Under the pieces are notes generated by a model. The model had not been told where the DNA came from, did no database searches, and saw nothing but the letters and a program-made list of their open reading frames with translations. A DNA stretch of 64,000 nt. Origin: Ditylenchus dipsaci. Its lineage: Eukaryota; Nematoda; Chromadorea; Rhabditida; Anguinidae. Both the position numbers and the translations under genes were made by a program. Positions 47,470 to 59,700 of this stretch are shown one piece after another; the stretch's first letter is position 1; each line of letters begins with the position of its first letter. The DNA lies in the NCBI GenBank assembly GCA_004194705.1, contig SADC01001302.1, positions 248,001 to 312,000 on the forward strand. Direction: 5' to 3'.

Positions 47470-47660
47470 TACAGTCAACTCTCGATAATCCGTCACTCGC
47501 TAATCCGTCACTCTCGATAATCCGTCACCTTCGTGACACTTTGTTTGGTTTTGCCTTAAATAAATAAGGCTAATCCGTCACTTGCTAATCCGTCACTCTT
47601 GATTATCCGTCACCCACGGCCGGTCCCAAGGGGTGACGGATTCTCGAGAGTTGACTGTAT
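47470..47660. mobile_element. TACAGTC-family element with AATCCGTCAC iterons
   Basis: Ends are TACAGTCAACTCTCGATAATCC and the complement of TTCTCGAGAGTTGACTGTA. The private word CTCGATAATCCGTCAC occurs three times at the left and three times after the spacer TTTGTTTGGTTTTGCC. The right block CACGGCCGGTCCCAAGGGG is nearly that of the 44782 copy although the iterated word differs. Confidence 0.75.
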
Positions 47661-47929
47661 TATAGCTTCGATGTTATTGAAAAAATATATTTTTTCACAT
47701 AAAAAATTAACATTATTATTTGAAGCTTTTTGTATTTCCACTAAGATTAAAATTTTTAAAATTTTTCAAGCTGTTTTTTGTCCGTACAAAAGCCAAAATA
47801 AATATAAGTTCTAGCAAGCAATTCCTTTTCTATGGTCATATCGGAAATATTATGTAATTTTTTTTTGCACAAAGCACCTTTTGGAATTCTAAAATATTAG
47901 AGTGTTATAACAATATAGCTAGGTATTTG

Positions 47930-48083
47930 TACCGTATTTCCTCTAATTAGCACCGGTGCACTTTTTTCAATCCCTCGAAAATTCTGAAATTTTCAATCAA
48001 AACTGGCCTTAACTCTGGAATCCTAGTCAAAAAAGGGGGGTGCGTTAATTAGAAGGGGTTCTTTAATTAAAGGAAATACGGTA
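47930..48083. repeat. TACCGTATTT-family element, 154 bases
   Basis: Ends are TACCGTATTTCCTCTAATTAG and the complement of TTAATTAAAGGAAATACGGTA. GCACCGGTGCAC on the left faces GGGTGCGTTAATTAG on the right. The word CTTAACTCTGGAATCCTAGTC is shared with the 45890 copy. Confidence 0.75.
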
Positions 48084-49795
48084 AAATCAAAAGCAAATAC
48101 CAAAAACCTTTGAATAACTTGGGTATCTCTCAATATACAGCAAGCATTGCTGGCAGAATTGATTACATTATAGTGGGATCTTTAAAATACTTGAAAATAT
48201 TTCATGAATTGTAAGCATTTTCATTCTTTAAAAATATTGGATGATGAGAAATCCGACTTTTCAGCATGGATACAACCCTTTTATTATGTAAATATTTTTT
48301 CCTACAAAATTTCCGAATTTTAATTTACTTTTTGGAAGCTAGTGATTGGGAAAAGTTGGACGGACCTAGAACTTGTAGACAGCGGTAATGTATGTTTTTT
48401 CGATAGTTGGGCAACCTATTTTGTTGCCGTTTCAATTTTATTACAACACGTAACTACATTAAGTTGATCCGAAAGTCACGGCGAAAAAATCCCCGCATAA
48501 GTCAGCTGACCATGTGCGACTCTATTTTCTTACAACACTGAAAATTCAAAAGCTTGTTAAAAAAAATCTTTAAATTTTTAAAAATTTGCGGTTTTGTAGA
48601 ATAAAACAGCCCCCCCCCTCCTAAATTTCTATAACTACCCTTCTTAGGCATAGGCTTATGCTCAAGACTGGCCAGTGTATGTTAGTCGTGTGGGTGAAAG
48701 ATGTCTTACGCACCTTTTCCGGGTTCTTGGACGTATATTCCAGTACTTATTAGCCCTCGGTTAAAAAGTCTGGTTCTCTTCTCTGTCTTTGCTGTCATCT
48801 TTGTTGCTCTGGCCTTCGGTATCTTCTCTTCCTGTTCCTTTTTTTTCATCCTTCGGTTAAAATTTTATAAGTAATTCTATTTTGATTTGCGTTATTCTAC
48901 ACTAGAGTCAAAAATTAAAACAATTCAGTTATTTTTGTAAAGCGAGCCTAAAAAATCTGAAAAAATCGTAAAGTAAAAAGTTCAAAAATTTAAAACTAAA
49001 CAAAAACAAAACTTCAAGCTTTTGCAAAAAGTACAAAAATTCATCAAACAACAAAAACAATATGCTCACAAACATTGAACTTCCTGGCGCTCAGGTATAA
49101 GTAGTAGTAATGCTTCTCTATTTGCAGTAGCTCTATTGTTTTGGTGGTGGAGCAGCTCCGTTTATCTGTGCGAGCGACCCATTTGTTTTGGTGGTCTCCC
49201 CCCTTCTAAGAGTGCAAGAGCAGCATCAGCAGTAAATATTTATTAATTATACTACTAATAAGTCAACCCAATTTCATTTTTCTTCTTTATTTCCTCCAAA
49301 TATTTGCTTGGTCTGCCTACAAAATATTAATTTGCCTTATGGGAGGATAAGTTGTCGAGGAATTTTTCCTCCTCTTTTTTCCAGCCAATCCATCAACAGC
49401 TAATTTAAATAAATTATTAATGTTTATGCAGTGTGTGTACAACATATCCTTGACATTTACTGGTCTGCTTTGCCTAACCCCCGATAAACTGATAATCTAA
49501 ATCTGAGAAGGTCCATTTTAGCCACTAACTGTTGCTTTGAAAATTGGCCATGACAAATTGTTTGTAAAGTTGAAGCAGCTTCCAAAGAGCTGTGCAATTT
49601 GTGTATTTATGGATCCTAATAGTCCTATTTCTTCGCATTCCACCTGATATTTTTCTATTTTTTTTCTCAAATTTCAGGCTAAGTTATAATTTAATTTTAA
49701 ACGGTAACTCTACAATTTCGATAAAATTTTATGGAAAAAGACAAAACTTAATTAGAAATATACTTCCTCGATCAATATGCTACATTAGTCTTGAT

Positions 49796-50002
49796 CAGGG
49801 CTCCGAATGAAAAATTTCAAAAAAAGGACATTTGGGTAAAAAAGGACATTTGACTAGTTTTGATGTAAAAGGGTCATTTTATCCAGTGCTTGTTGCCATT
49901 TTGAAGCGAAAAAAAAAATTTTGACTAAATTTTCAAAAATAAAAAAATTTGGGGTGCCAAAAAAAGGAAAAATCTTTTTAAAAAGGACGATTCGGAGCCC
50001 TG
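49796..50002. mobile_element. hAT-type miniature element with 8-base duplication
   Basis: Ends are CAGGGCTCCGAATGAAAAATTT and the complement of TTTTTAAAAAGGACGATTCGGAGCCCTG. The 8 bases GTCTTGAT flank both sides exactly (49788-49795 and 50003-50010). CAGGG ends plus an 8-base duplication are the marks of the hAT superfamily. The interior repeats AAAAAAGGACATTTG. Confidence 0.75.
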
Positions 50003-50246
50003 GTCTTGATTCATAATTTAAAAGAGGGGGGAGAAAGCTGTTGAAGAGATAGTCTCGACACGAAAGGATTATCCCAACTTTTGTGTTTTTTAAATGTTGT
50101 TTCAGAGCAATATTTTGTCAAGAGCTCTGTTTTGCAATGCCCAAGACTTGTGCAAACTTAAATGTTAGATTAGCATCACCAATAGTAAAATTTTGAAACT
50201 CCTTCGAAAAATCCCTAAAAATTGAAATGGAAAAAGGAAAAATCGG

Positions 50247-50638
50247 CAAGGCGAGAATTCCGCGCTAGAAGATTCCGCTGGAGAAGTTTCCGCGGAAGAA
50301 ATTCCGCGGAATTTCATTTTTTGACGTTCCTGTTGAGAAAAACCGAATTCTGAATCCGGATTCGTGTTCAGCATGGTCGATTACAGATTTTCCTTCTTCA
50401 AATGTGAGCGTAAGTTTAATTCTCAAATTCCTCTCGAGACAAAAAAACATTTGAAAAAAATTCAATATTTAAAATTTGATGACGAGTATCAGATCCAATA
50501 AAGCTCCGGTATGCAATCGACCATGCTGAACACCCAATTTGGTTTTTCTCACATTAACGTCAAAAAATGAAATTCCGCGGAATTTTCTCTCGCGGAATCT
50601 TCTCCCGCGAAATTTTTTCCCGCGGTATTCTCGCCTTC
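50247..50638. repeat. Palindrome with ATTCCGCGGAA arrays at both ends
   Basis: The left end (AAGGCGAGAATTCCGCG, then TTTCCGCGGAAGAAATTCC, GCGGAATTTCATTTTTTGACG) is mirrored by the right end (CGTCAAAAAATGAAATTCC, CTCTCGCGGAATCTTCTCCC, GGTATTCTCGCCTT). Farther in, GTTCAGCATGGTCGATT pairs with AATCGACCATGCTGAAC. CGCGGAA is repeated about four times per side. Confidence 0.7.
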
Positions 50639-53600
50639 CAAAAAATCATCAAAAAAGGTTGATTTTTCTTCTATTGCATTTCTATTTCAGGGCGTTTTTT
50701 AGAGGCATTTAGATATTCATTTAGATATTCTGATATTGATGATGCTACCCCAACTTTAAATTTTTCACAAGTCCAATATTGCAACACCGAGTTGTCAACA
50801 AAATATGGCTCTGAAACCACATTTAAACAACACAAAACTTGGATTAATTTTTTTGTGCTGCGACTATCTCTTTAGCAGCCTTCACCCTCTTATGGATCAA
50901 GATTAATGCAAAATCTTGATCGAAGAAATGTAGCTCTAATTAAATTTTCTCTTTTTCCCATCGAATTTTATCGTAAATGTTGAAAAAACACTAATAAACA
51001 ATGTTTTGAGACGAAACACAGAAGCTCCGTTTAATGTGAAACACGTGCAAATTTTATATGTAGGGTTATCGAGTACCCAAAAATTTCGACTGCTCCAACC
51101 CTATTTATATGCGCTCTATATCGGAAATATTATCTAAAGGGGAAAGTAGTCGTGCGATATTTCGCCCATAGGGTAATTGAAAAATCTCTTTGACAGCCTT
51201 TTCAATTCCTAAAAATATCAACAATTTTAAAAAATGCATGGATTTTCGCTGAGCAATTCTTTCTCTATGGTCATAGATATATTTCCAAAACAGTTGGTAA
51301 CCAATAATAAAGTAGTGGGTTCTTTTTGCAGTGAAAAAAATGAATTGCAAAATGCCTTTCCCTGTGGTTTCGAAGGAGCAAAAAGAAGGAAGGAAAGAGA
51401 AACCATGGCAAACGGATGACTCTACCACACCGACTTGATGAGATTTCAAAAGAGTCACAAAAATGTTGTGTGTTTTGCAAAGTTGGCATTTTTAGTTTTT
51501 TTTCCAAGATCTGGAAATTTCTAAAAGTGCACATGACTGTTTTTGTAGGATTGTTAGCTGAATTATTTACTAGCTGGTTAAATCCAGCTGGACTTGTTGG
51601 ATGATACCATTTGTTAGGGAGTTAAGTTGCTGCCAATTCAGTTACTTGGCGTCATATTGCTGAGAAGATTATTCCAAAGCTAGAAAGTTGGAGGAGAGAG
51701 ATTAGCCCAGCTGATGTATAAACACACATCTTTTTGGGGAATAAGGAGCTTTTTTTAGCAAGGTGCAAGCTGCCCCTTTTAGGCTTAACCTTTTCTGGGA
51801 TATAAACACCACACTATTTTCAGCACAAAAGAGCAGTGCTTACCGCTTGGAGATTTGACTCAGAAAATAGCAATTAGTTTTTGCTGGAATTTTCGCTAAG
51901 AATTTTTATCAGAAAATATTTTTCGTGGTTAAAGTTAGCACTTTTTATTTATATTTCAAAAGCTCAAGGTTTTTGATTTTCAAAATTTTTTAATGCAGTT
52001 TTCATAGCCCCAGGCAAAGTACTGGATCAATTGTGTTGGAAAGCTCATCTCCTTCTCACAGTAATTTTTTTGTAGGTTTTTAAGTTTCTAAGCACCGTTC
52101 TGCTTTTGAGAATTTTAAAAACTATACTGTAAAGTTAAAAATCTTTACTCACAAGGAGACCACCCGAACTGCAAACTCGATTCCCAAATTTTGATATTGT
52201 TATCATGTAGTGCATAGTCGATTTTATGATAGCCATCAGCACTTTTTTAGGACAGCCACAAAAAATTTGAGTTTGAAGCCAAAAAAATTGCGAAAGCCAT
52301 CATGGGTATCATGGTTATAAGTCAGGGTTATTATTAGTTTTAAATGGTTTTTACGGTGTCGCTCGGCCCCAAATTCAAAATTTTTGTGGCTTTTTAAAAA
52401 AATTGTCGTGACTATAATAATATATATCGAAATTCGCTGATTCAAACTAACAGTACGGACGGTTTCCTTGTCAGCGTGTTTATTTAATTATTGATTTCAT
52501 TTAAATAATCTGTATTTGAATACTGTGAATGCCGTTGACTCTTCGATAAAAATGACAAATATTATTGACACATGCCGAAAAATAAAATGTTCAAAATCTG
52601 TTTTTTCTTGTTCTATTGCCCACATTTTATATGTCATATCTCAGCTCCCTGTTGGTTTGTAGGTTGGTTTAACTGGGAGGAATGATGCAAAACAAAAAAA
52701 TAGTTAGAGTTCTATGAATGTTCATATATAGCACCTTAAAACTGGGTGAAAATATGTGCTATAAGAAAGCAGGTACCTACTCTTTTAGCTTTTGTAATCA
52801 CTTCTTTTTGATCAATCAATAGAACTGGGCAAACAACCACATAACTAATAAATATATGCTTCACCTAGATTGCGTGCTTTTCTTATTTTTTAAACTAATG
52901 TGCCAAATTTTTTATCACCTCTCTCAAGCTCTATTATTATTTCAACAGTTACTAGCAGTGTTTTATGAACAACATCCTAATAATGCCAAGTATCAATTTT
53001 TTGTTAGCAATTTTTTAAAGTTTATATTCTTTAGTCTGGTATGCGTTTTCCAAAAATTTTCTTTATAGGTCTCTTTGATTTTTTTAATGAAAATGTATGC
53101 CGTATATCTTCTAATAAGGTACCCTCTGGCCTTATTTTCGAACCTCAATTTTAAACTTGGAGTCACCTGAAACTCTGGTTTTTCTAAAGTTTCTGAGCGT
53201 TGTGAAAAGTTCCTGTCAGATTTTCGAAAAGTCTATCAGGCACTTTTTGCAGGGCTTCGAAATTTCAGACACTTAAAAATATAGTTGTTACCGATCAAAA
53301 ATTTCAAACTAAAGCTTTAGTCTATTCCATTTAAGTTTATTTAAAATTCAGAAAAAGTCAAAAAGCTGCTTTTTACACCACAAAAACAAATGGGTTCTTT
53401 ATTGGTCGTTGTTTTTTGTCAGGATAAAAAACGAATTGTGACGAAATCCAAAGTAAAACCTCAGCAATCGACTTTTTCAAATCGTTTTTGGCTTACATTA
53501 ATCGCCACCACTTAAGTGGTTGTCGATACGTCAGAAGCTGCTGCTTCCTCATCCTATAGATTTATCACCTTTGTTATTATTGGAGCACTTCCCTTGGAAG

Positions 53601-54882
53601 TCAGGTGGCTGTCGGCTCCCCTTTCCAGACAAACTTTAAGTAATCGCCAAAATATGGCTGAAATACAACTTTTCTTTGGCTCCGGTCAGAGCTTCAAAAA
53701 ATCAATAATGACTCATTTCCTAGTGATCCACCTTATTGTTTAGCCATTAATTTCGAGAGAGCCACTGGTGTTAAGCCCTTAAACTGGACTTAACACTTTC
53801 CTAACCCTACATTTAAGCCTTTCGGCGCCTTTTTTTGTTGTTGTGGAGGAGTCATTTCAATCAATTCCAATTTTTAGCAATCGCAATAAAGCCAAATTTT
53901 AATTCAATGACCATTCAAAATCTAGTTCCGAATATCATATTAGTTGGTAAAAATTATGTTGTCGATAATATAATACCCAGATGAATGATTACCCTAAAAA
54001 TATTGTTGAAATTTTAATTTCTTTGTTTCTAAGTCAGCTTGTCAAAACAGTAACTTAAAAAGCCAAAAAAAAAGAAACTGAAAAATGAGTCATTTCTTTG
54101 TTGTCAGACTTGTTTTTCTTTTGTAATCTTACGTAGTAACCGATTTTCAATGTTTTTTGATTTTATTTTTTGCTATAATTATTAAGCTGCAGTCTACACA
54201 AAAAGCCAAGTTGAGCTTTTGGATGTGTATAAGGTCTGCTGCATGTTCATTTGCTGCTTTACAATCCCAGTATCAACAACAAAAGGCAGTTCTCTCTTCT
54301 TACCCTTTTGGTGTGGGGGTTGCGAACAGTTCACCACCACCAAACAGAAGAAAGATAAAAGAACATGGGGCAGCCGCACTAGCAGTACCCCACCAAACTA
54401 AATAAATGAATGAACTAACCAAGCAATAGTAGTGATAAACCAACCAAAAGAGAAGAAGAGGTTTAACAATGTACTACTACTGCTGATTGCTGGTGATGGG
54501 GCGAAATATAGCAGGGGTTTTTGCTTGGACTGCTGCTGCTCCTAACTCCTGTTTACATCAGTCACTACTGCTTTATCTCTCCTTCTTCTATGTATAATTT
54601 GATCAGGGAGGGAGGCGAAAGAAAGGTCACATGTGTGGCTGGCTGTTCCCTGCAGCTGAACTCCTTGATCAAGCTTTTTTCTGTTTTTTTAATATTGTAG
54701 AAAGACGGTCAAGCCTCGATTTACAGTATATCCCCTAATAAGCGGCCTCCTCTGAATTAAAAAAAACGTGTTCGTTAGTATAGTGTTTTCGCCCGCTCGA
54801 AGACTTCTCTCAAGCGAATTACTAATTATTTTGTAACTTATTTCACTGGCTAAAAATAGGTGGTAATTTGTCTGATAAAAAA

Positions 54883-55266
54883 GGGGTATAGACGTTTCTC
54901 GAAAATGAAACTTTTTTCATTTTCGAGAAACGTTTCTCGAATTTGAAACTCAAAAGAGTAAAATATCTCTAGGTGTATACCTTATTTAGACATATCAAGG
55001 GTATTTGGCTGAATGTGATGGCCAAAGTCCAGCATATTCCACATTGCGGGTTAGGGGTTAACACATGTATGTACGCTTATCCCTTGCAATGTGGAGTGTG
55101 CTGGTCTTTGGCCGCGAAGCGGCCAAATACCCTTGGTATGTCTAAATAAGTATCTTTACAGGTATACATATATACCCTAGAGATATTTTACTCTTTTGAG
55201 TTTCAAATTCGAGAAACGTTTCTCGAAAATGAAAAAAGATTCATTTTCGAGAAACGTCTATGCACC
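54883..55266. repeat. Palindrome with GAGAAACGTTTCTC cores
   Basis: The left arm (TAGACGTTTCTCGAAAATGAA, CATTTTCGAGAAACG, CTCAAAAGAGTAAAATATCTC, TTATTTAGACATA, AGGGTATTTGGC) is reversed in the right arm. The 14-base perfect palindrome CGAGAAACGTTTCTCG occurs once per arm, so each arm also contains its own hairpin. Confidence 0.7.
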
Positions 55267-56705
55267 AAAAAAAGGAGTCAAAATCACAGTGCCAAGCTAG
55301 GGAGGGTGCCAGCTGATATAGTGATCCCTTCAATTTAGCGGCTCCCTATTTGTTGGAACTCAAAGAGCGGTATCTTCGACAAAATAACCCCTCGATTTCT
55401 TTGGTCACTAGCACATATGTCACTAGCATACGCTAGCACATTAAATACTCGACTGTATTTGAATAAGTCAGTTTTCGCTGACACGTGACACCCAGTCAGG
55501 TCCGGCAGTTTATTGACTCACGAAAAAAGTCGACTTTAAAAATACATGTTCATCTTGGTGACTCTCTTCTTGCTGAACATGATTTGCTGCAGAAGCGGGT
55601 GAGTCTGTCTCTGGTTTCTTTGTCTTTTACTTCTTTCCCAATCGGCCTTGCATCAGCAGCATTTGGAGGTGGCGGCGGAGCGGCTCTGGTGGATGATGAT
55701 GTTTCGCTTTTCTCTTTTCTTCTTTTTCTTCTTCTGCTACTCTTCTGTCCTTCTTGCGCCAATAATTGGTGGAGAAAGTGTGGTGATGGAATAGTAGTAG
55801 TTTCGAGGGGGGTTTCACCTTGTTGTTTACCTGCCCGCCTAATGACTTCCGCCTGGATAGTGTGAGTTTGCGATTCACTGCAGGTTGCGCACACCTTTGC
55901 CTAGCAGCAATTAGTAGAGATGTGGGTCTGAATCCATCTGCTTTTTTGATAAACACAACTCCACCGGAAATTCGATTAACAACTTAGAGAATGGCTGGAA
56001 TTGTAGAGATTTTTGGAGTGGAGGTGCGAGAGTAAAATCGATTTCTTGATAAAATGGTTGGGCTAGAGGCGAGGAAGAGAACAATTAAAAGGTTAGTAGG
56101 AAGGGATGAGAATGATAATAAAATTATTGATATGTTTGTTCTTCGGCTTTGATTTTTGAAAATGCACACTGAAGCCAAGAACAAAGCACTGGCCACTAGT
56201 CACTACCATTTTTTACAAAAGTCATATGCCTTCTGTTGCAGCATGTTAATTTCAAACTTCTGGTGGACTGAAAATTTCAAGTGCTCTATCAGGAACTTTT
56301 CAAACAATTCAGAAAGAAAACAAGATTTTTTTTCATTAATTTGAAAAAAAGAAGGATTCTTCGAAAATGATTTAAAATAACACTAATGACCAAGTCGACT
56401 AAACTAGCATTTCTAAAATCTTACTTGTTAGAAATAATTTAAAAAAAATTGATATATTTAAATGGCTGCCACAATTTTAATTTCTGAGAAGATAAATTCT
56501 GTGAAAATTATGATAAATTGTGCTTTCTAACTTTAAGACATTTAATATGAACTTTCAGGACATTTCTCCGACAGGTATTTACGCTTTTTGGTGCGATTTT
56601 CAACTTTGTTGGGCACTGCCACTAGTCTAACTGCTAAGTCCAGTCTACTAGCTGTATTAGTATTCTTACTCTTCCTAATTTGCCGCTTTATGTCTTGTGC
56701 CTTTG

Positions 56706-59700
56706 ATGAGTTTTGTCAGAAGTTCTGATTGCAACAACAAACTATCATCTCCCTCTGCTCCTTCTCCAGCTACCAAAATTTCCACCATTCGCAAAAGCAG
56801 CTCGGGTGGTGCTTCCAACAACTCATTCGGACTGCTACTACCTACTACTTCCAACTGTGTGGGACAGACAGATAGGTTGGAGTTAATTGTTTAAATTAGT
56901 AAACAATAATTTTTTGGTCAATTTCAGATTCCGATCTCTAGTCAACACGAAGACAGAAAGTCCAAACTCAGCCTGGGACAACCTTTCAGAGTGCAAATAC
57001 AATCCTATGGTTGTTCAGGTTGGCAATTTGTAACATAAAAACAATAAGATATACAGGGTGCAACAAGAAATTCCCCCATTTTGAAATGGTCGTAACTTTT
57101 TTCTAGGTCGTTTTTCCAAATTCTGCTTTCACAGATCAATTCTTCTCGCTGACAATATTTGTAAAGTGTACAATGTCAAAAACACGATTTTCGCTTGGTC
57201 CACTTCGTGGTTCGGGTCCTGGTATGTGGGTGGCCCCTGGATGGCCAAAGCCCAACCACAGAGGGGACCAAGCGAAAATCGCGTTTTTGACATTTTACAC
57301 TTTACAAATATTGTCAGCCTTCATCTGAAGCAACACATCCTCTAAAACAGGAGCTGATCAGGAAATTTAAAACTGGCAAATAGAAATACATTCGACTCTC
57401 GATATACAGGGTGAACCAAGTAATTTCCAGCATTTCAAAGGGTCATAGTTTTACGTAATGCTGGGAATTTTTCAGCCGACCCTTTAATAGCACTGCTCAA
57501 GTTCGTTCCCGCTTAGAGTCCGACACTTTTTCACCCAATTTTTAAAAAATATTTTGCTACTTAGAGTTTATTTAGAGATCCCTAAAGTCTTTGATTAAAG
57601 ATTCTGACCCTCTTCATCGTCTCACCTATCTTCTCTTTCGTCCACAGTTATAGCTTTTCGTTAATATGTAAAAGGACCAAAATATGGATTTATCCCAGTT
57701 AAATTGAACTGTATTTACTCTAATAAGCGCACATGCGCGCTTATTAGAGGAAATAAGGTATTGACAATGTTGAGTTTTCCCCGCTGAATCAGTAACGCTT
57801 TATTATGTAACCTATGGAACAGAACCTTATAAGAATAAATCCATCACAATTGAAGTCTTTTATTAATTTAAGTTGCAAGGAGCCAACTTTCACAACAATC
57901 CACTCCAAGGACACCACAGTCACAACTCCTCCTCTATGAGCGGTAGCTCTAAATTTGATATCTTTCGCCGTTTTTTGTTTCAACCTTATTACTTTTAGTT
58001 GAGAATGGAGGCAATGCTATGGAGAGCAACTCACCCAGCTCTTCAACCGCAGATTCTAATGCAGATGTAGGAAGTGGAGGAGATGCTGAGGGGGTATGGT
58101 CCATGGACATCGACCAAGCTTTCCACGAAGCCCTTCAGATCTACCCGCCTTGTGGTCGTCGCAAAATTATATTGAGTGATGAGGGTGAGTAACTAAACTT
58201 TTTTTCTTATAAAATATTACACTATTTGGGTTCAGGCAAAATGTATGGTCGAAATGAGCTAATAGCTAGATACATCAAGATACGCTGTGGAAAGACAAGA
58301 ACAAGGAAACAAGTTAGCAGCCACATACAGGTGTTAGCCAGGAAAAAGCAGCGTGAAATGGGCTCTAAAGTCAAGGTAGTGTAATTGTTCTAGCGTTCAG
58401 CAAATTAAATTAATAAAGAAATGTAAAACGTAAATTTTTTATTTTGTTGAGCACGAAAATCATGCGTATTAATCATCTTTGAACCGACCACCGAAATTTC
58501 AATTTTCGGATACCTTGATCCTCCAATCTGATTTTCCAGCTATTTGGAGCCTAAAAAGATCAGTTTTGAAGACCAAGGTATCCGAAAATTTGTGGTCAAT
58601 CTCAGGCATGATTTTCATATTTAGTACATCGAAAAAATGTTAATACCATACAAAAATTTAGGGGTTCACATTTCACAGTTCGGGTGACTTATTTGTTATT
58701 AAGTATCTTAAATGCAAACAGAACTTTTATAAAAGGGTGCCCATATTTTTTTTACAGAAAATAGTCACTCGATTCCAAAAAGGGGTATTTTTCTGTTACA
58801 GTTCATTGACTCTAATACCCTAATGTAAATTTAGGGTATAAATCAATAATTAAAAACAATTTTTTGCAGACTCAAGACTCCAAATACCCTGAAGATGAAG
58901 AGAACAACCATCTAGCTGCCATGAACTCACTTTCTCACCAACCACTTCGTCATCCAAATTCTCATCTAGTTTGTCGCCCAACTCTTCTTGCTTAAATATA
59001 TCTGTTGTGGGGAGCACACCCGAAGTCTCCAGATCTAGCGGTGGCAGTTCTGGCGGTCCACTTGCTCTAGAGGTGGCTGCCGCTGCTGCCGCCGCAAATG
59101 ACCTTCTGGCTGCTGTAAATGGTGGTGCCTCTGGAGATGTCAGGGTAAGCAATGGAGGCAATGCGACAAACATGGCAAACGCCTTAGCTGCAGTGGCTGC
59201 AGCTGGAGTAGTGGGTGCTCCGGGGAGTGCAGCCTCCATGTGGCCGTATAATGCAGCCACAGCCAGCTCTGTGCTCAACAACTACTATACTGCCTCCATG
59301 TATGTAAATTAATTACCTTAACTGATTTTGTCGCCCGACCAAAACTTCTGAAAAACGGCTTTAGTCAGTTGACCTCTCATCATGTTATATACTAAATGAA
59401 GCTAAGGATTCAGCTTTATTTCAGTGTATAAAATGTAAAAGGTGAACCGACCAAAGCCATTTTTCAGAACGTTTAAAAAAGCGACAAAAGCCCTTGTTGG
59501 GGCTTTTGTCCGGTTGCTGCAAAAATCATGAAAAAAATAAATTTTTTAAAAACCAAAGGGGCGAGGTATTTTGCATTTTTCTTTTACTTTAAACTCTCAA
59601 TTTTTCTTACTTTGGAGAAAATCCCTTCCGGCTACTTTAAATAAATCAACCATCCTCTACAAGATAAAAATATCAGATTTTTCTAATTGGATTTTACAAT

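Larger units (their letters stand above)
42890..56705 (+). promoter_or_regulatory. TEAD upstream region: non-coding, repeat-rich, with islands of unusual sequence
   Basis: Almost 14 kb lacks a convincing coding exon. Between the mobile elements listed separately are islands of higher GC with none of the repeat families: 42890-43400, 46110-46450, 47130-47310, 49080-49400, 53515-53720, 54380-54650 and 55485-55900. They are rich in CTGCTGCT, GGTGGTGG and TGTTTTGGTGG words. Because they lead into the TEAD gene on the same strand, I infer enhancers and 5' untranslated exons, but no transcription signal proves it. Chance frames at 43401-43652 and 55550-55894 are noted under rejected items. Confidence 0.35.

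Noticed and set aside
55485..55894. Two opposed frames of about 120 codons, one Arg/Ser/Pro-rich
   Set aside because: Both arise from low-complexity (CTT/GAA-rich) sequence and neither has conserved motifs or clear exon borders.
58850..59281. 143-codon Ala-rich frame on the minus strand
   Set aside because: It is the antisense of the Ala/Gly-rich linker exon of TEAD.
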